A DNA stretch of 64,000 bases from contig OW203763.1 in assembly GCA_934045905.1 (NCBI GenBank), forward strand, positions 16,188,948 to 16,252,947, in the 5' to 3' direction. The stretch is from Leuctra nigra. Its lineage: Eukaryota > Arthropoda > Insecta > Plecoptera > Leuctridae. Numbering within the stretch: position 1 is the stretch's first letter; each line of letters starts with the position of its first letter. Positions 26,701 to 36,611 of the stretch are shown piece by piece. The notes below the pieces were generated by a model. The model did no database searches, was not told the origin of the DNA, and worked only from the letters and a program-made list of their open reading frames with translations. A program made the translations under genes and the position numbers.

Positions 26701-29700
26701 TAAAAGAAACATGCCCATTTACATAAAAATTGATCAGGAGAAGAATGAAGGTGGAAACAAAAGTTACGGATACCTTGAACGACAGGAGACTCGTTTGGTA
26801 TGGCCATGTACAAAGGATGGGAGAGGAGAGATGGCCGAAAAAGATAAGCAAGTGGACACCTCCAGGTAGAAGAAGGAGATGACGACCTAGAGAGGAGTGG
26901 AAGCAACAGGTCAGGTCGGACATGAGGCAAGAGGCTTGGAAGATAATGATTGTGTGGATAGGAGTAGGTGGCATCTGGAATGTGGGAAACGGCCTTGACT
27001 TACTGTAGAAAACCCACTCAATAATAAAAATAAAGAATAGTGTAGCCCAGGGGTCGGCAACCCGCGGCTCCGGAGCCGCATGCGGCTCCTTGATGGTTCT
27101 TAAATGGCTCTTTATAATTTAAAAAAAGACCTGGAATCGAACATTTTTAAAATTAAAAAAAAAACGCCCTGCGGGGCAATAATTGGAAGGTTATTTGATT
27201 CAGTTTGTTTATTTTAGAGTCCCAGAATCACTTTTAAATTGTTAAAATCCTAAAAAAAACGCCCTGCGGGGCAACTTAAAATTGATTCAGTTCGTTACTT
27301 TAGAGTCCCAGAATCACTTGTATGTTGTTGAAATTCTGAAAAACGCCCTATAATTCAAATTTTTATTTTCGGTGTATTATATTTGATTGCGGCTCCCATT
27401 ATTATCTAATTTATTAATTATTGGTAAATTGGCTCCTTCACCAAAAAAGGTTGCCGACCCCTGGTGTAGCCCCATGAAATACCACACCATTCGCCAATAG
27501 TACCACCAATACTAAAGGACTTGCAAAATACAGCCTGCCGTTTCATTACTAGGAATGCTCAATAACTTTGATCACAGCAAAAACTCTCCAACTAGGTAAG
27601 AATGATAATAAATTCATATAAAAATATTACAAATGGGATAAGTAGGTAATTCATATAAAAATATTTGTATGTACTATAATAAGTTACAATTACATAGGTA
27701 GGTAGCTTATTTACAGGTAGAACCTAGTACATTTAAATAAACTGACTTTACAAAAATAAATATTTAATTGATTTTAACTAACAGAGGTGGTTGGAAGACA
27801 GGGAGAAGTGGAAGAAGCTGGTTGAGAAGAAGGAAGAAGAGAAAGAGCCAAGCCTGGCCAGCTAGCTTAGAGTACTTGGCGAGGATATTTTTAGCTAGGT
27901 ACAAATTAACCATTAAGTACAAGGGTAGCATCCTATGATAACCCACCTGTTTGTTCTGAAGTGCATGTGACCATATTCGCTCCAGTAAATCACAGAGACT
28001 GGCGATCAATGTATTCTCCTCGACACCGCCGATCGAAGCATCACTGCCATGTCCCAATTCCACAGCCTCATTGCCCATCTTTTGCACGAGCATTCGTTTG
28101 GTTTTACTCTTGCAGTCCTGGAGGTTAAAAGATGCACATAAACTCTGGATTCAAATGCCGAGTGTCTAGGCCATTCCAGTTGATCAAGAAAATATTTATA
28201 AGAAAAAATAACTGTGATCATTTACTTGATATCAAATTTCATTGTCAATTATTATTAGTGGTAAGACTAAGAAAAGTCAGATGGGAACATTGTATTTTTG
28301 AAATCAATAACATACTTTGAGTAGTTTTTCCACAAAACTCCAATTTGTGTGAGCGATATCCGCTGGACTCATAGTTGAGCTGAGTTTTGGTTGGCGTAAG
28401 TTTTGAGTAGCCGCCATAGTCTTGGCACTGTCAGCACTAAGATTGTTCGCTATCTCAGTACACGTTCCAGCTCCATTGTTCGTGTCTTCGACTGATTCCT
28501 GGGACCTCTCTCTTCTATTGCGCCAAGACTGGATGTTTATGCGATTCCGAGATCTGAAAAGAAAAGAGAACACACTTAGACATAAAGAAGTTTCATCGGA
28601 ATATGTCTGTGTCTATTGTTGTATATACCATATAATAGCTCCAAGTTTCACTATATTTAGCTATGCTTGGCCATTGCAAAATACAACTTGTTCAACAAAA
28701 CTATGCATAGGTACACAGAGCAGTTAGTAAATGAAACTACAATAAAAGCTTGTTATTGACGTAAAATAAAATATCAAATATGAAGAAAATGGTTTGGCTG
28801 GAATACCTCATTCTTCATTTGTCACGTAATATTGCTACTTGCTTACCTCATAGCAGGCTCTTTGTTAAGAATGGCTGATTCTAGAAGAGGAAATCCTGTA
28901 GACTTAGGAGGTGGTGTCGGTCGTTCGGATGATCTTGGCAATCGTTGTAACTGTTCAAACGATCTCGGCAACCGTTGGAGATGTTCGAAAGATCGTGGCA
29001 AGCGTGGGGGTTGTTCTAATGGCTGCAAACTTGACGTCTGCGACGACTGCTTTATCTCGTGAGGGGGAGGAACGACTGCATCAACGGAGGCCAAACGCTT
29101 TTCAAGCAGACGCTGAGAGTCCCGTATTGTTGTACACGGTTCGTAACTAGGTGTGCGTACCAAACCCTCGCCAAAACGCTTTCTAGAAAGGAGAGAAGTA
29201 AAGGTAAAAAGAAATTCAAAATCGCACACTCTCAAAACTGGCGATTGCTCTTGTAGATAAATTAAATTATTCAAATTAAGTTGGCTACAAGTTTGTCAGA
29301 ACAACTACGTAGTTCAAGTCATGATTGGTACACACTTCTTAATGCAAATTATCTTATACGTGTTTTTGCAGAATTTTGAGTCAACGGACCCAAATGTAAA
29401 AACCAATACTTCTGTATTTTACAAATAGGTATCAAGGATTATGCATTGGATTATGTAGCTGTAAAAAGTGACCTACCGTAGCAGTTTGATTCGTCTGTCG
29501 AACACTCTTAGATTGGGTTCAATCTCTTGCCATGCAGCCATGATCTTGTTGTCAATCAGTGTGGCAAACATCTGACTCTCGATGAATCGAGAGAGGAATG
29601 GCAAATGTTGTTCTGGCTGGTCAGAGAGATATGTCGCCTTGTCGAAATTCTGCATAGACTCGCGATTGCTCAGCCATTCCTCCTTGTCCTAAATATAACA

Positions 29701-32700
29701 CCCATATAAACATTCCACAAAGCTGTAATAACTAATCATTAAGTGTGTATTTGAACTTGTTCTTAACAGCAGGAGATAAAAATATAGATAAAAATGAATC
29801 TCTGCCAAGAGATTAGCATCTCTGCTAATCTCTATTCATTGTAACTTATATAAATAAAAGTAACATGAACTTGGAAACTTAATATTTAAAATTTGAATTT
29901 CTGAGCAACAAATCTCAAATATGTTCTGACAGAACATCACAGTTGTGACAAATTTAAATAAGTAGGAACATTAAAAAGTAATGATTATACCTGATTTGGT
30001 TGGATAACAAAATGCTCATAGGCAGAAAAGATGTGAACGAAGCGGTTGAGGAAAACCTCACGGATGGCATTGTTGAATATCAAGTCTTGGACGTATTGTT
30101 CACTCTCGGTGAGCTCCCTGGCATTCTCGTTCCCATCAGTGTGGTCCACATTTATACCTGAGAAACAAAATGCAAATAGCATGGCGAAACTAGTGACACA
30201 AGTGATGTAGGTAATAAGCAAGAACTTTTTCTATTATCTGTATACACCGACTATGTTTTGAAGTAACAACACAGTGTGTACCTAGCTGGATTCATCAATT
30301 ATTTTCTATTTTTAATACTACTAGAAATACTAGTAATACTAGAAAAAGTGAAATGTATGCAGTGACACAATTTGTGGCAGTAGAGGATATCTAAAAAAAT
30401 TGCATAATGTTAAGTCATGAATTTAATTTTAGGACATCAAAAAGGCATTACTTCAGGATTCATAATCTGGCCATTATCCTCTAGGTACGTTTACTTAATG
30501 TAATGTAAGCACTCACCTGCTTTCTGTACGAGCGCAACGATGCGCTGGAGGGCATCTGATTGCGGTGCCGCGTCGGTCTCATGCGACCAGGAGTGTTTGC
30601 GACGGAGAGGGTGGAGTCGCGATGGCAATGTGCAACTCGACGTCATGATGTTGGCAGCGCGGCTCTGCGAGGACGATAACATCGCAACCATTTCCTCGTT
30701 AGAGTTCCTGACAATAGAACAACCTTGTCATATTCTGGACCTTAACCTTGTTATGGAACACTAATCATGCCAGCAATAACCTAACACAATACAATATCTA
30801 CTTAAAAGTCTCCCAAACAGGTATTACACAAATATTGTACTGCATATATAATTAATTTCTTACTTCACTCATCACAGAAAAACCATTCATTTTTAAAATA
30901 AATTACATATTTACGTCTAAGAAGTTAGGACATAAATGTATATATGATAAACACAACAACGATTGCTAAAACTTGTATCAAATAATAACTTCGAATGACA
31001 ATTTAGTCTCTTGAATGGTATTTGCATGAAAGCACTCAATTTATATTGTAGTGTATTGTGTGATCGTACTTGTCTGCATATCCCTCATAGACTCGATGCT
31101 TGACTAGAATATCCATAAGCTCGGTAGCGAGGTCTTGACGTTGAGGAAACCTTGGCAGATCTTCTGGCAGTTGAACAGTCTTGTTGTCAATATCCACAAA
31201 GCACAAGTTTGCCTACAAACAGAATCAATCTGGAGTTACACTTCTATCCACATTTGATGACTGACCAGTGACCACAATTGAAAAATTTAAAGAATTATTG
31301 ATACAAAGATCTGAGGGATACTTTAAAATATCATGCACACAATTAGGAAGGTACCTATATAAAATTTGATTTTTAAAGTAAGCATGAGGAAATTTTGCAG
31401 TCTCAAAACCAGAGAAGAAGGAAATCAATCTCTATTTAGCACTGAAAAGTTAACATCAAAACATTTAACCACCCACATTCTAGTAGCTGAGGACATTCTT
31501 TCACAATTATTACCAAACTAAATAATAACTGCATGAATAATTAGCTAAAGTAGGTATTTAATCTGAGAAGTGTTCCCCCTCCCAACTGTACCTCGCTTGC
31601 AATCTTGAGGTTAGACTCGCAGCTGTGAAGTCCCATGATGAAAGGCACAGGCGCGTCTAAGAAGTGCTGCATCGAAGCTGGTAACACTGGCACGTACACG
31701 TGTTGCCAAGAGAACGGGAACAAGAGGGCCACGATGGACTCGGCCACGACCATCAGGCGTTGGTAATCTAAGAGATGTGGTGTTGTTACAAACATAAATG
31801 TCAAACACATCTGATCCAAATCTCTCTTTTTATCCTACATACATTCTTCAACACTGTGATTAGCTCTGCATAAGATTGCAATCCTCTAGGTAACAGGTTA
31901 AGTTCTATAGACTTGACAATTGACCTTCAACTGTGATCTCTGTTGGTTGTAAATACCTACAACCAGTAGATCATATACAGAAGACTAAGAACAGAAGACG
32001 TGACCTATTTAAAACAGTTGGTACTCTAGGATGAAAGTTATTTTGTTCTCGAGTCCAAAGCATTCTTAACACCCTCATTCAGTTTCTTTTTTTTTAATTA
32101 CCCTCCTTTCTTGGTCTCGCACGTACCTTATGTAGGTATATATTGTGCATCCGACCAATTAACTTCATGTATGTGTGTATGAGTGGTAGGAAGCGGTCGT
32201 GGCCTATATTGTAGGGTACCTTCCCAGCATTTGCCTGTCGACTGAGGGAATACCACGAAAAAACCCCAGTCAGGAAGGGCGCCTGCGGGAATCGAACCCG
32301 GGCCTCCGGAATACAAGCTTAGAGCGTTAACCACTCGACCAAACCTGTTCCGTCTCATTCAGTTTCAGCTGAAGAAAAGCAAAGGAATTTTAATACCTAT
32401 ATATTATCTAAGGTACTGTTCAAAGGCTGAAAAGACCTTGAATTGCTGACGCATAGCTAGTACTATATAGAGTCACTGATTATGCAGTACTAACCAAAAA
32501 ATAAACAATCCACATTGATAATTCTAAGCATTACCTAGGTACATTTGATATTTATGATAAAATTCTAGATAGACCAGAATTACCTTTAAAGTACAGGGGA
32601 AGGTTATTGCCTGCGAGTAGTAGCATCAATTATGTGGAGATACCTTTGAAAATGGTTAAACTAGAATTATCTACATGACCTGGGATTTCATATTACAATA

Positions 32701-35700
32701 GGTAATCACCACTAAAATTCCACTACCTATCTATGAGCAACAAGGTTGACTCAGAAGGAGATAAAAATAGTATAGTAAAATAGTATTAACTAAAATCCTA
32801 CCAATGTCAAAAGCATATTTTTTACATACACTTGGCACAGCTAAAATTGATCATTCGATAAATCTGATTGACTGATGTTAGATTGCACCATCAGAAGTAA
32901 ACTTCTAAGCAATCTCCTTGTCTCACTCTAGTAGGTGACCTTGCATTTCAATGATAATAACAAGCTTTGATTGGTATGAAACATGACCAGCAGTCTTTCA
33001 AATTTGTTCACCGATCAATTTTTGTTGTGCCGAGTGTGCCTAGTACCAAAATTGCATAATTGTTTGGTATTATTCTTAAGAGTACCCTAGCTAGAACATA
33101 GCTCAATAATTGTTATTGAATTGATGAGTTCTCTAATTGATCTATCAATTAACTATTTGACAACAAACTAAACAAAACTAAAGACTAGGTCCTGATGCCC
33201 TTCAACTTACCAGCAGAGACTAGCAGTACTTGGTTTTCTAAGAGCACACACGTGAAGAGTTGTATAACCGACTCGACATCCAACAACGTGAACATCTCCT
33301 TCATAGCGAAGTCGTAGACGGGTAATTCCTCGATGGCGCTAGGTCGCTGCAGGACGATCGTCTCAAAGCCGCCAGAAGGAGCGATGCATGAGAAACTGAC
33401 ACTACGACCTGGCACGGGGACTGGCACCTCGTAGAGCAGGTTGTACACGTAGCTCTCCAAACTGAGATCATTACTTGAAGCCTCGCTGGTGGCCCGACTG
33501 GAAATAATTCAGAGGTAAATACAAGGTAATATGTACTAAGAAATTTATCTTGAAAGAGAAAGAGGCTACAATTGATTTAAGGAATTCCAATTAAGCAGAT
33601 TTTTGGGCCCCAAAGACACACAATCAAAAAATGGTTATGTATCAGAATCAGGGTTGGCCAATTTTGCCCAGCCACAAAAAATTACACTGGATTTTCATTG
33701 AAAAACAAACATGCCTACTACAATAGGGTTTTGAAAATTATCTATGCAATACATTGTTATGGAAATTGTATATACCCACAACCTACCTTCATATTAATCA
33801 ACCAAATTAATTAGGTCATGCACATCGAATTAATTCAATAGAAATTAGTTTTATGGGATTTTCAATCTACAAGGTAACGAACAATAAAACATAGGTACCT
33901 AGTACTAGTAGGTACCTACCTAGCACCAAAATGTAAACTTTTAAGCAATATCCTAAAAAAAAAACTCTCCCCACAAAAAAATGCATTTTAAATACATTTT
34001 ACAGGTTTTTTCATAAAAACTTAATTTTTTTGCTCACACTGATCTGAATGCGAGATGCATAAAATTACCCAAGTACCACCATCAGTAGACTTGATGGTAC
34101 CTACCTACCTGATGGACAAAAGTTATGTAGGTAGGTACTCTACATGGGCGTCCGCAGGATTTCTGCCAGGTAGGAGCAAGACAAGGAAAACAATATTTTA
34201 CGGGTCAAAGAGGGTGTGGGGGTGCCCCCCTCCCTGCCCTACAGGGCGATTTTTGTTTTTTGGACACTTTGAAATCAATTTTGAGACGTTATGAGTAGGG
34301 CTGTGCGGGTACCCGAAATTTCGGGTTCGGACGGGTAGTTAAAACCCGACTCGAAAACAAAATATAAAACTCGAAAAAAGGGTTTTTTCGGGTAGTTTGA
34401 AATTGCCGCCAAAAGTCTCCAGAACGTAGTTGCGCTTTTTCCCGCTAGGTTGCACTAGTCCGCAGTTGCGCTAAGCGCCTGCGCCGTGAAGTCGGTCGTC
34501 CGCCATTTTGGAATTGACGAGATGAAAACACTGATGGATGAAAATATGTGCGTCGTCCAATTTACAGTTTGTTGTTGAGTTTCTAAATTATGTAAAAGTG
34601 CCAAGTGCAATGAATATTTTTGTTATGGATAGTGATGAGCAGGGCGAGGTAGTTGACAATGATTTTTTGCGACGTAACGTACCTAATAGTCCAAGACCAG
34701 GTACAAGCAACGGACGGTGCCAATCGGTTTGTTGTGGATAGGGATGAGGAAGGCGAGGTATTTGACAATGATTTGTTGCGACGTAATAGTCCAAGACCAG
34801 GTACAAATGGTACAAGCAACGGTACCAACAACAGTAGGAAGGCTTCTTCATCATTTGTTCATGGTAAATCAAACTAAATACTACCCTAGAGAGTTAACAA
34901 TGATTTTTTTTAAATAAAAAAAATACCCGAAATTACCCGATCGATACCCGACGTATTTTTACTACCCGACTCGAACCCGACCCGACCTCCAAAAATGCTA
35001 CCCGCACAGCCCTAGTTATGAGGTGTACTTTGTTAAAATATTCAATATTTTTTAAATTTAGCACTTTGGGGTGGTGGGAGACATGTTCAAACCTGCCCGG
35101 CAGCAGCAGCCGGCAGGGCATATTTTGGTTTTTGACACTTTAAAATCAATTTTCTTTAGTTTTTGGTTACAAAATGAAACTATACGTACTTAAAACACCA
35201 GAATTATTTTAGGTTTTCCTGACGTCCAGGGGGCAAACGCCCCCCCCCCCCCCCCTTGACCATCCCCCTGTGGATACCGATGGTACTACATAGAAAAGTT
35301 AAGCAACCAATACCTGTAGATGGCAGTGAGGAACTTCCTAGCTGCATACAAGTATGGCAGCTGACATATCAGAGCAATACACTTGGTCACATAAAGCACA
35401 TCCTTGCTCGCATCATAGTAGCTTTGAGCTGCTCCTGGCCGATGTGCTGACAGTTTGAAGTGTCGAGGCAATGATCGAGTGTTGTGACCGTCCACACCGC
35501 TGTGCTTACGTCGGTTGCTGCCAGGTTGGTTACTTGACAACTCGGTAAGATGCATAGCCTGATGATAAAACATTAAACGAATACAAATTAAATTTACTAC
35601 CAAGTAGGTCTCTAGGTAAACCAAGAACTCAAAGAATGATTAAAACAAACATACCTGAAGTGTTTGCATTGCGCTACATATCTTGCGGTTCTGGATTTCC

Positions 35701-36226
35701 TCGTAAAATACGTAACTAAAGCCATATGTGCGATTCCCATCTTCGCGAGTTATAACGAAACTGTGAAACCGAGGTTCGATCGAATGTTTCTGTGTTCGAA
35801 ATTGAAGGCCGTGAGGCAAACACAGCTGTAAAATTGAATAACACAGTGTTTATGACCAAAAAGAAAACATATTACAGAACGGTGAAATTGTAGAGATATG
35901 ATAAGCATCCATACCATGCTCACAGCATCCTTGTCAAATGGATTCCATGGTACATTGTCAGGATAGTGACCAAGTACCTCAGATTTATAAGACCGATCTA
36001 AAGGAGTTGCTTGCAAGTTATCACCTAAAATCATAGCAAATACAGGCATAAGGAATCAGTCTGCCGTGAATGCACAGTATAAAAGAAAGTTGTCAATATT
36101 CAGTATGGCAATAATCTGATGCTTACCAGGAAGGCGATCTGGCTCCAATCCTGAACCGAGATCCAGACCAGAGATAACAAAGTAATCTGCAAACCTCTGA
36201 GGACATGGTGTTGATTGCAGATTCAT
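17751..36226 (-). CDS. DENN domain-containing protein 5 (DENND5, Rab GEF), complete
   Basis: Rab guanine-nucleotide exchange factor acting in endosome-Golgi traffic in the family. Coding exons: 36127-36226, 35915-36024, 35655-35825, 35314-35558, 33211-33497, 31592-31767, 31070-31212, 30517-30707, 29991-30157, 29477-29688, 28847-29182, 28316-28553, 27947-28117, 26498-26594, 22528-22941, 21760-21905, 19908-20026, 19313-19515, 18857-19039, 18347-18521, 17751-17934. They total 4,068 nt (1,355 aa) with every phase consistent; vertebrate DENND5A/B are near 1,280. [20 protein letters not shown] opens the tripartite DENN region (to about residue 600). RUN1 is about 780-1005 ([19 protein letters not shown] type), PLAT about 1020-1125 ([10 protein letters not shown]), RUN2 about 1180-1345, ending [12 protein letters not shown] 36226 is preferred by homology; an in-frame ATG lies at 36265. 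Exon 11 carries an unusual 10-residue repeat. Confidence 0.95.
18080..18192. mobile_element. 113-bp MITE, second copy
   Basis: Bounded by TATTCTAGAAC and GTTCTAGAATA, an inverted pair. The interior matches 13589-13701 in reverse complement. It lies in the last DENND5 intron. Confidence 0.7.
20480..21568. mobile_element. Composite palindromic tRNA-SINE, 1,089 bp, TSD TACGTAAACTAA
   Basis: A SINE unit with a tRNA head is present as two direct minus-strand copies 337 bp apart (heads 20510-20582 and 20847-20919). It is also present as a plus-strand inverted arm with a complete head at 21424-21496 and a partial head near 21127. The heads fold as tRNA-like cloverleaves with a GGC anticodon position; many acceptor pairs are wobble, so these are SINE heads, not tRNA genes. 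The sequence 21130-21568 is the near-perfect reverse complement of 20480-20895. The whole block is flanked by one 12-bp direct repeat, TACGTAAACTAA (20468-20479, 21569-21580). It lies in a DENND5 intron. Confidence 0.85.
25052..25278. mobile_element. MITE with imperfect TIRs
   Basis: CCTCAGAGCTAGAAGGGCGG at the left pairs with CCGCCCTTCTATCTCTGAGG at the right, one mismatch, with weaker complementarity about 15 bp further in. No coding frame; DENND5 intron. The target duplication is unclear. Confidence 0.7.
25820..26253. mobile_element. MITE with GGGGC-AGATTCAC ends
   Basis: GGGGCTAGATTCACGAAAGG and the complementary right end (TTTTTGTGAATCTGGCCCC) bound 434 bp. GGTATTATCT motifs recur in inverted orientation inside, and a TGACGTCA octamer lies near the right end. 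Non-coding; DENND5 intron. Confidence 0.7.
26690..26985 (+). pseudogene. Degraded non-LTR retrotransposon ORF2 tail
   Basis: On the plus strand, antisense to DENND5, a frame reads [20 protein letters not shown], then [10 protein letters not shown], a stop, and [14 protein letters not shown]. This is the typical C-terminal tail of LINE reverse-transcriptase polyproteins (WxGHVxRM..RxPxxxxxWxPxGxRxxGRP). It is a short dead fragment. Open frames on the minus strand over this stretch are shadows. Confidence 0.8.
27048..27463. mobile_element. hAT MITE, 416 bp, TSD GTGTAGCC
   Basis: Ends CAGGGGTCGGCAACC and GGTTGCCGACCCCTG are perfect inverted repeats. GTGTAGCC lies on both sides (27040-27047, 27464-27471), a perfect 8-bp hAT target duplication. 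The interior has two direct copies of about 100 bp, each bearing AACGCCCTGCGGGGCAA. No transposase; DENND5 intron. Confidence 0.93.
32160..32358 (-). mobile_element. tRNA-derived SINE, family B
   Basis: On the minus strand a tRNA-like head starts near 32358 (GGTTTGGTCGAGTGGTTAAC, a box A type, then GGGTTCGATTCCCGC, box B). A tail follows with CTTCCTGACTGGGG and CAGTCGACAGGCAAATGCTG. A copy of the same family lies at 49770-49975. This family is distinct from the 20480 SINE. It lies in the DENND5 intron between exons 31592-31767 and 33211-33497. Confidence 0.8.
34143..35278. mobile_element. Host MITE-like element interrupted by a hAT element
   Basis: GGGCGTCCGCAGGATTT at the left and CCCCTGTGGATACC at the right are imperfect inverted ends. 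The hAT element 34296-35014 sits inside, in a locus with TTTGGACACTTTGAAATCAATTTTGAGACGTTATGAG-type sequence on its left. A related GACACTTTAAAATCAATTTT recurs on the right near 35131. Long C and G runs lie at both edges. The boundary call is tentative. Confidence 0.5.
34296..35014. mobile_element. hAT element remnant, 719 bp, TSD GTTATGAG
   Basis: TAGGGCTGTGCGGGTA and TACCCGCACAGCCCTA are perfect 16-bp TIRs with a perfect 8-bp target duplication GTTATGAG (34288-34295, 35015-35022). GGGTA/ACCCGA subterminal repeats are dense. The interior keeps a short plus-strand coding remnant. It contains a duplicated acidic block, [17 protein letters not shown] and [17 protein letters not shown], each followed by SPRPGT. 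This may be the start of a lost transposase ORF. It lies in a DENND5 intron. Confidence 0.9.
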
Positions 36227-36611
36227 AATTACGACTACGAAGACTGAATCAGTCCGTTTTATCACTAGAGTTTACACGAACTCTCGCAAATCTCCATTTT
36301 TCTGCACTGCTTTCTACGACTCCCCCAATTTCACTTCACAACATACACAGCTGATGAATTTCATTATTGAATGAATGAATAATGACATCGATTAAAAAAG
36401 TTCGACCTCTCGACTTCTCATATCGATATATCGCAACTCACCGCCTTCTGAACAAAGCGATTTCACAAGTCAGTCAGAAGGCCGTGTTATAAATTCAAAC
36501 TTAAATGGCGGCTATGCTGTGAAAAGTTTGTTGAATCAATATCCTATTAAAAATAGACACATTTAATAATTCTTTAATATTCAGTTGAATATAGATTGAT
36601 AAGAAGCTATA
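36227..36611. promoter_or_regulatory. Bidirectional promoter of DENND5 and TBC1D19
   Basis: The 385 bp separate the two divergent ATGs (36226 minus, 36612 plus). A perfect DRE octamer TATCGATA, the DREF site of insect housekeeping promoters, lies mid-way at 36421-36428. AAATGGCGGC, a YY1/Pho-like core, lies at 36503-36512. I see no TATA box near either start. Both 5' UTRs must lie here unless further upstream exons exist. The regulatory role is inferred. Confidence 0.75.

Noticed and set aside
26624..26974. 116-codon minus-strand ORF in a DENND5 intron
   Set aside because: It is the antisense of a degraded LINE tail readable on the plus strand.
29811..29835. Short hairpin AGAGATTAGC/GCTAATCTCT
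   Set aside because: The stem is only about 10 bp, common by chance in AT-rich intron DNA.
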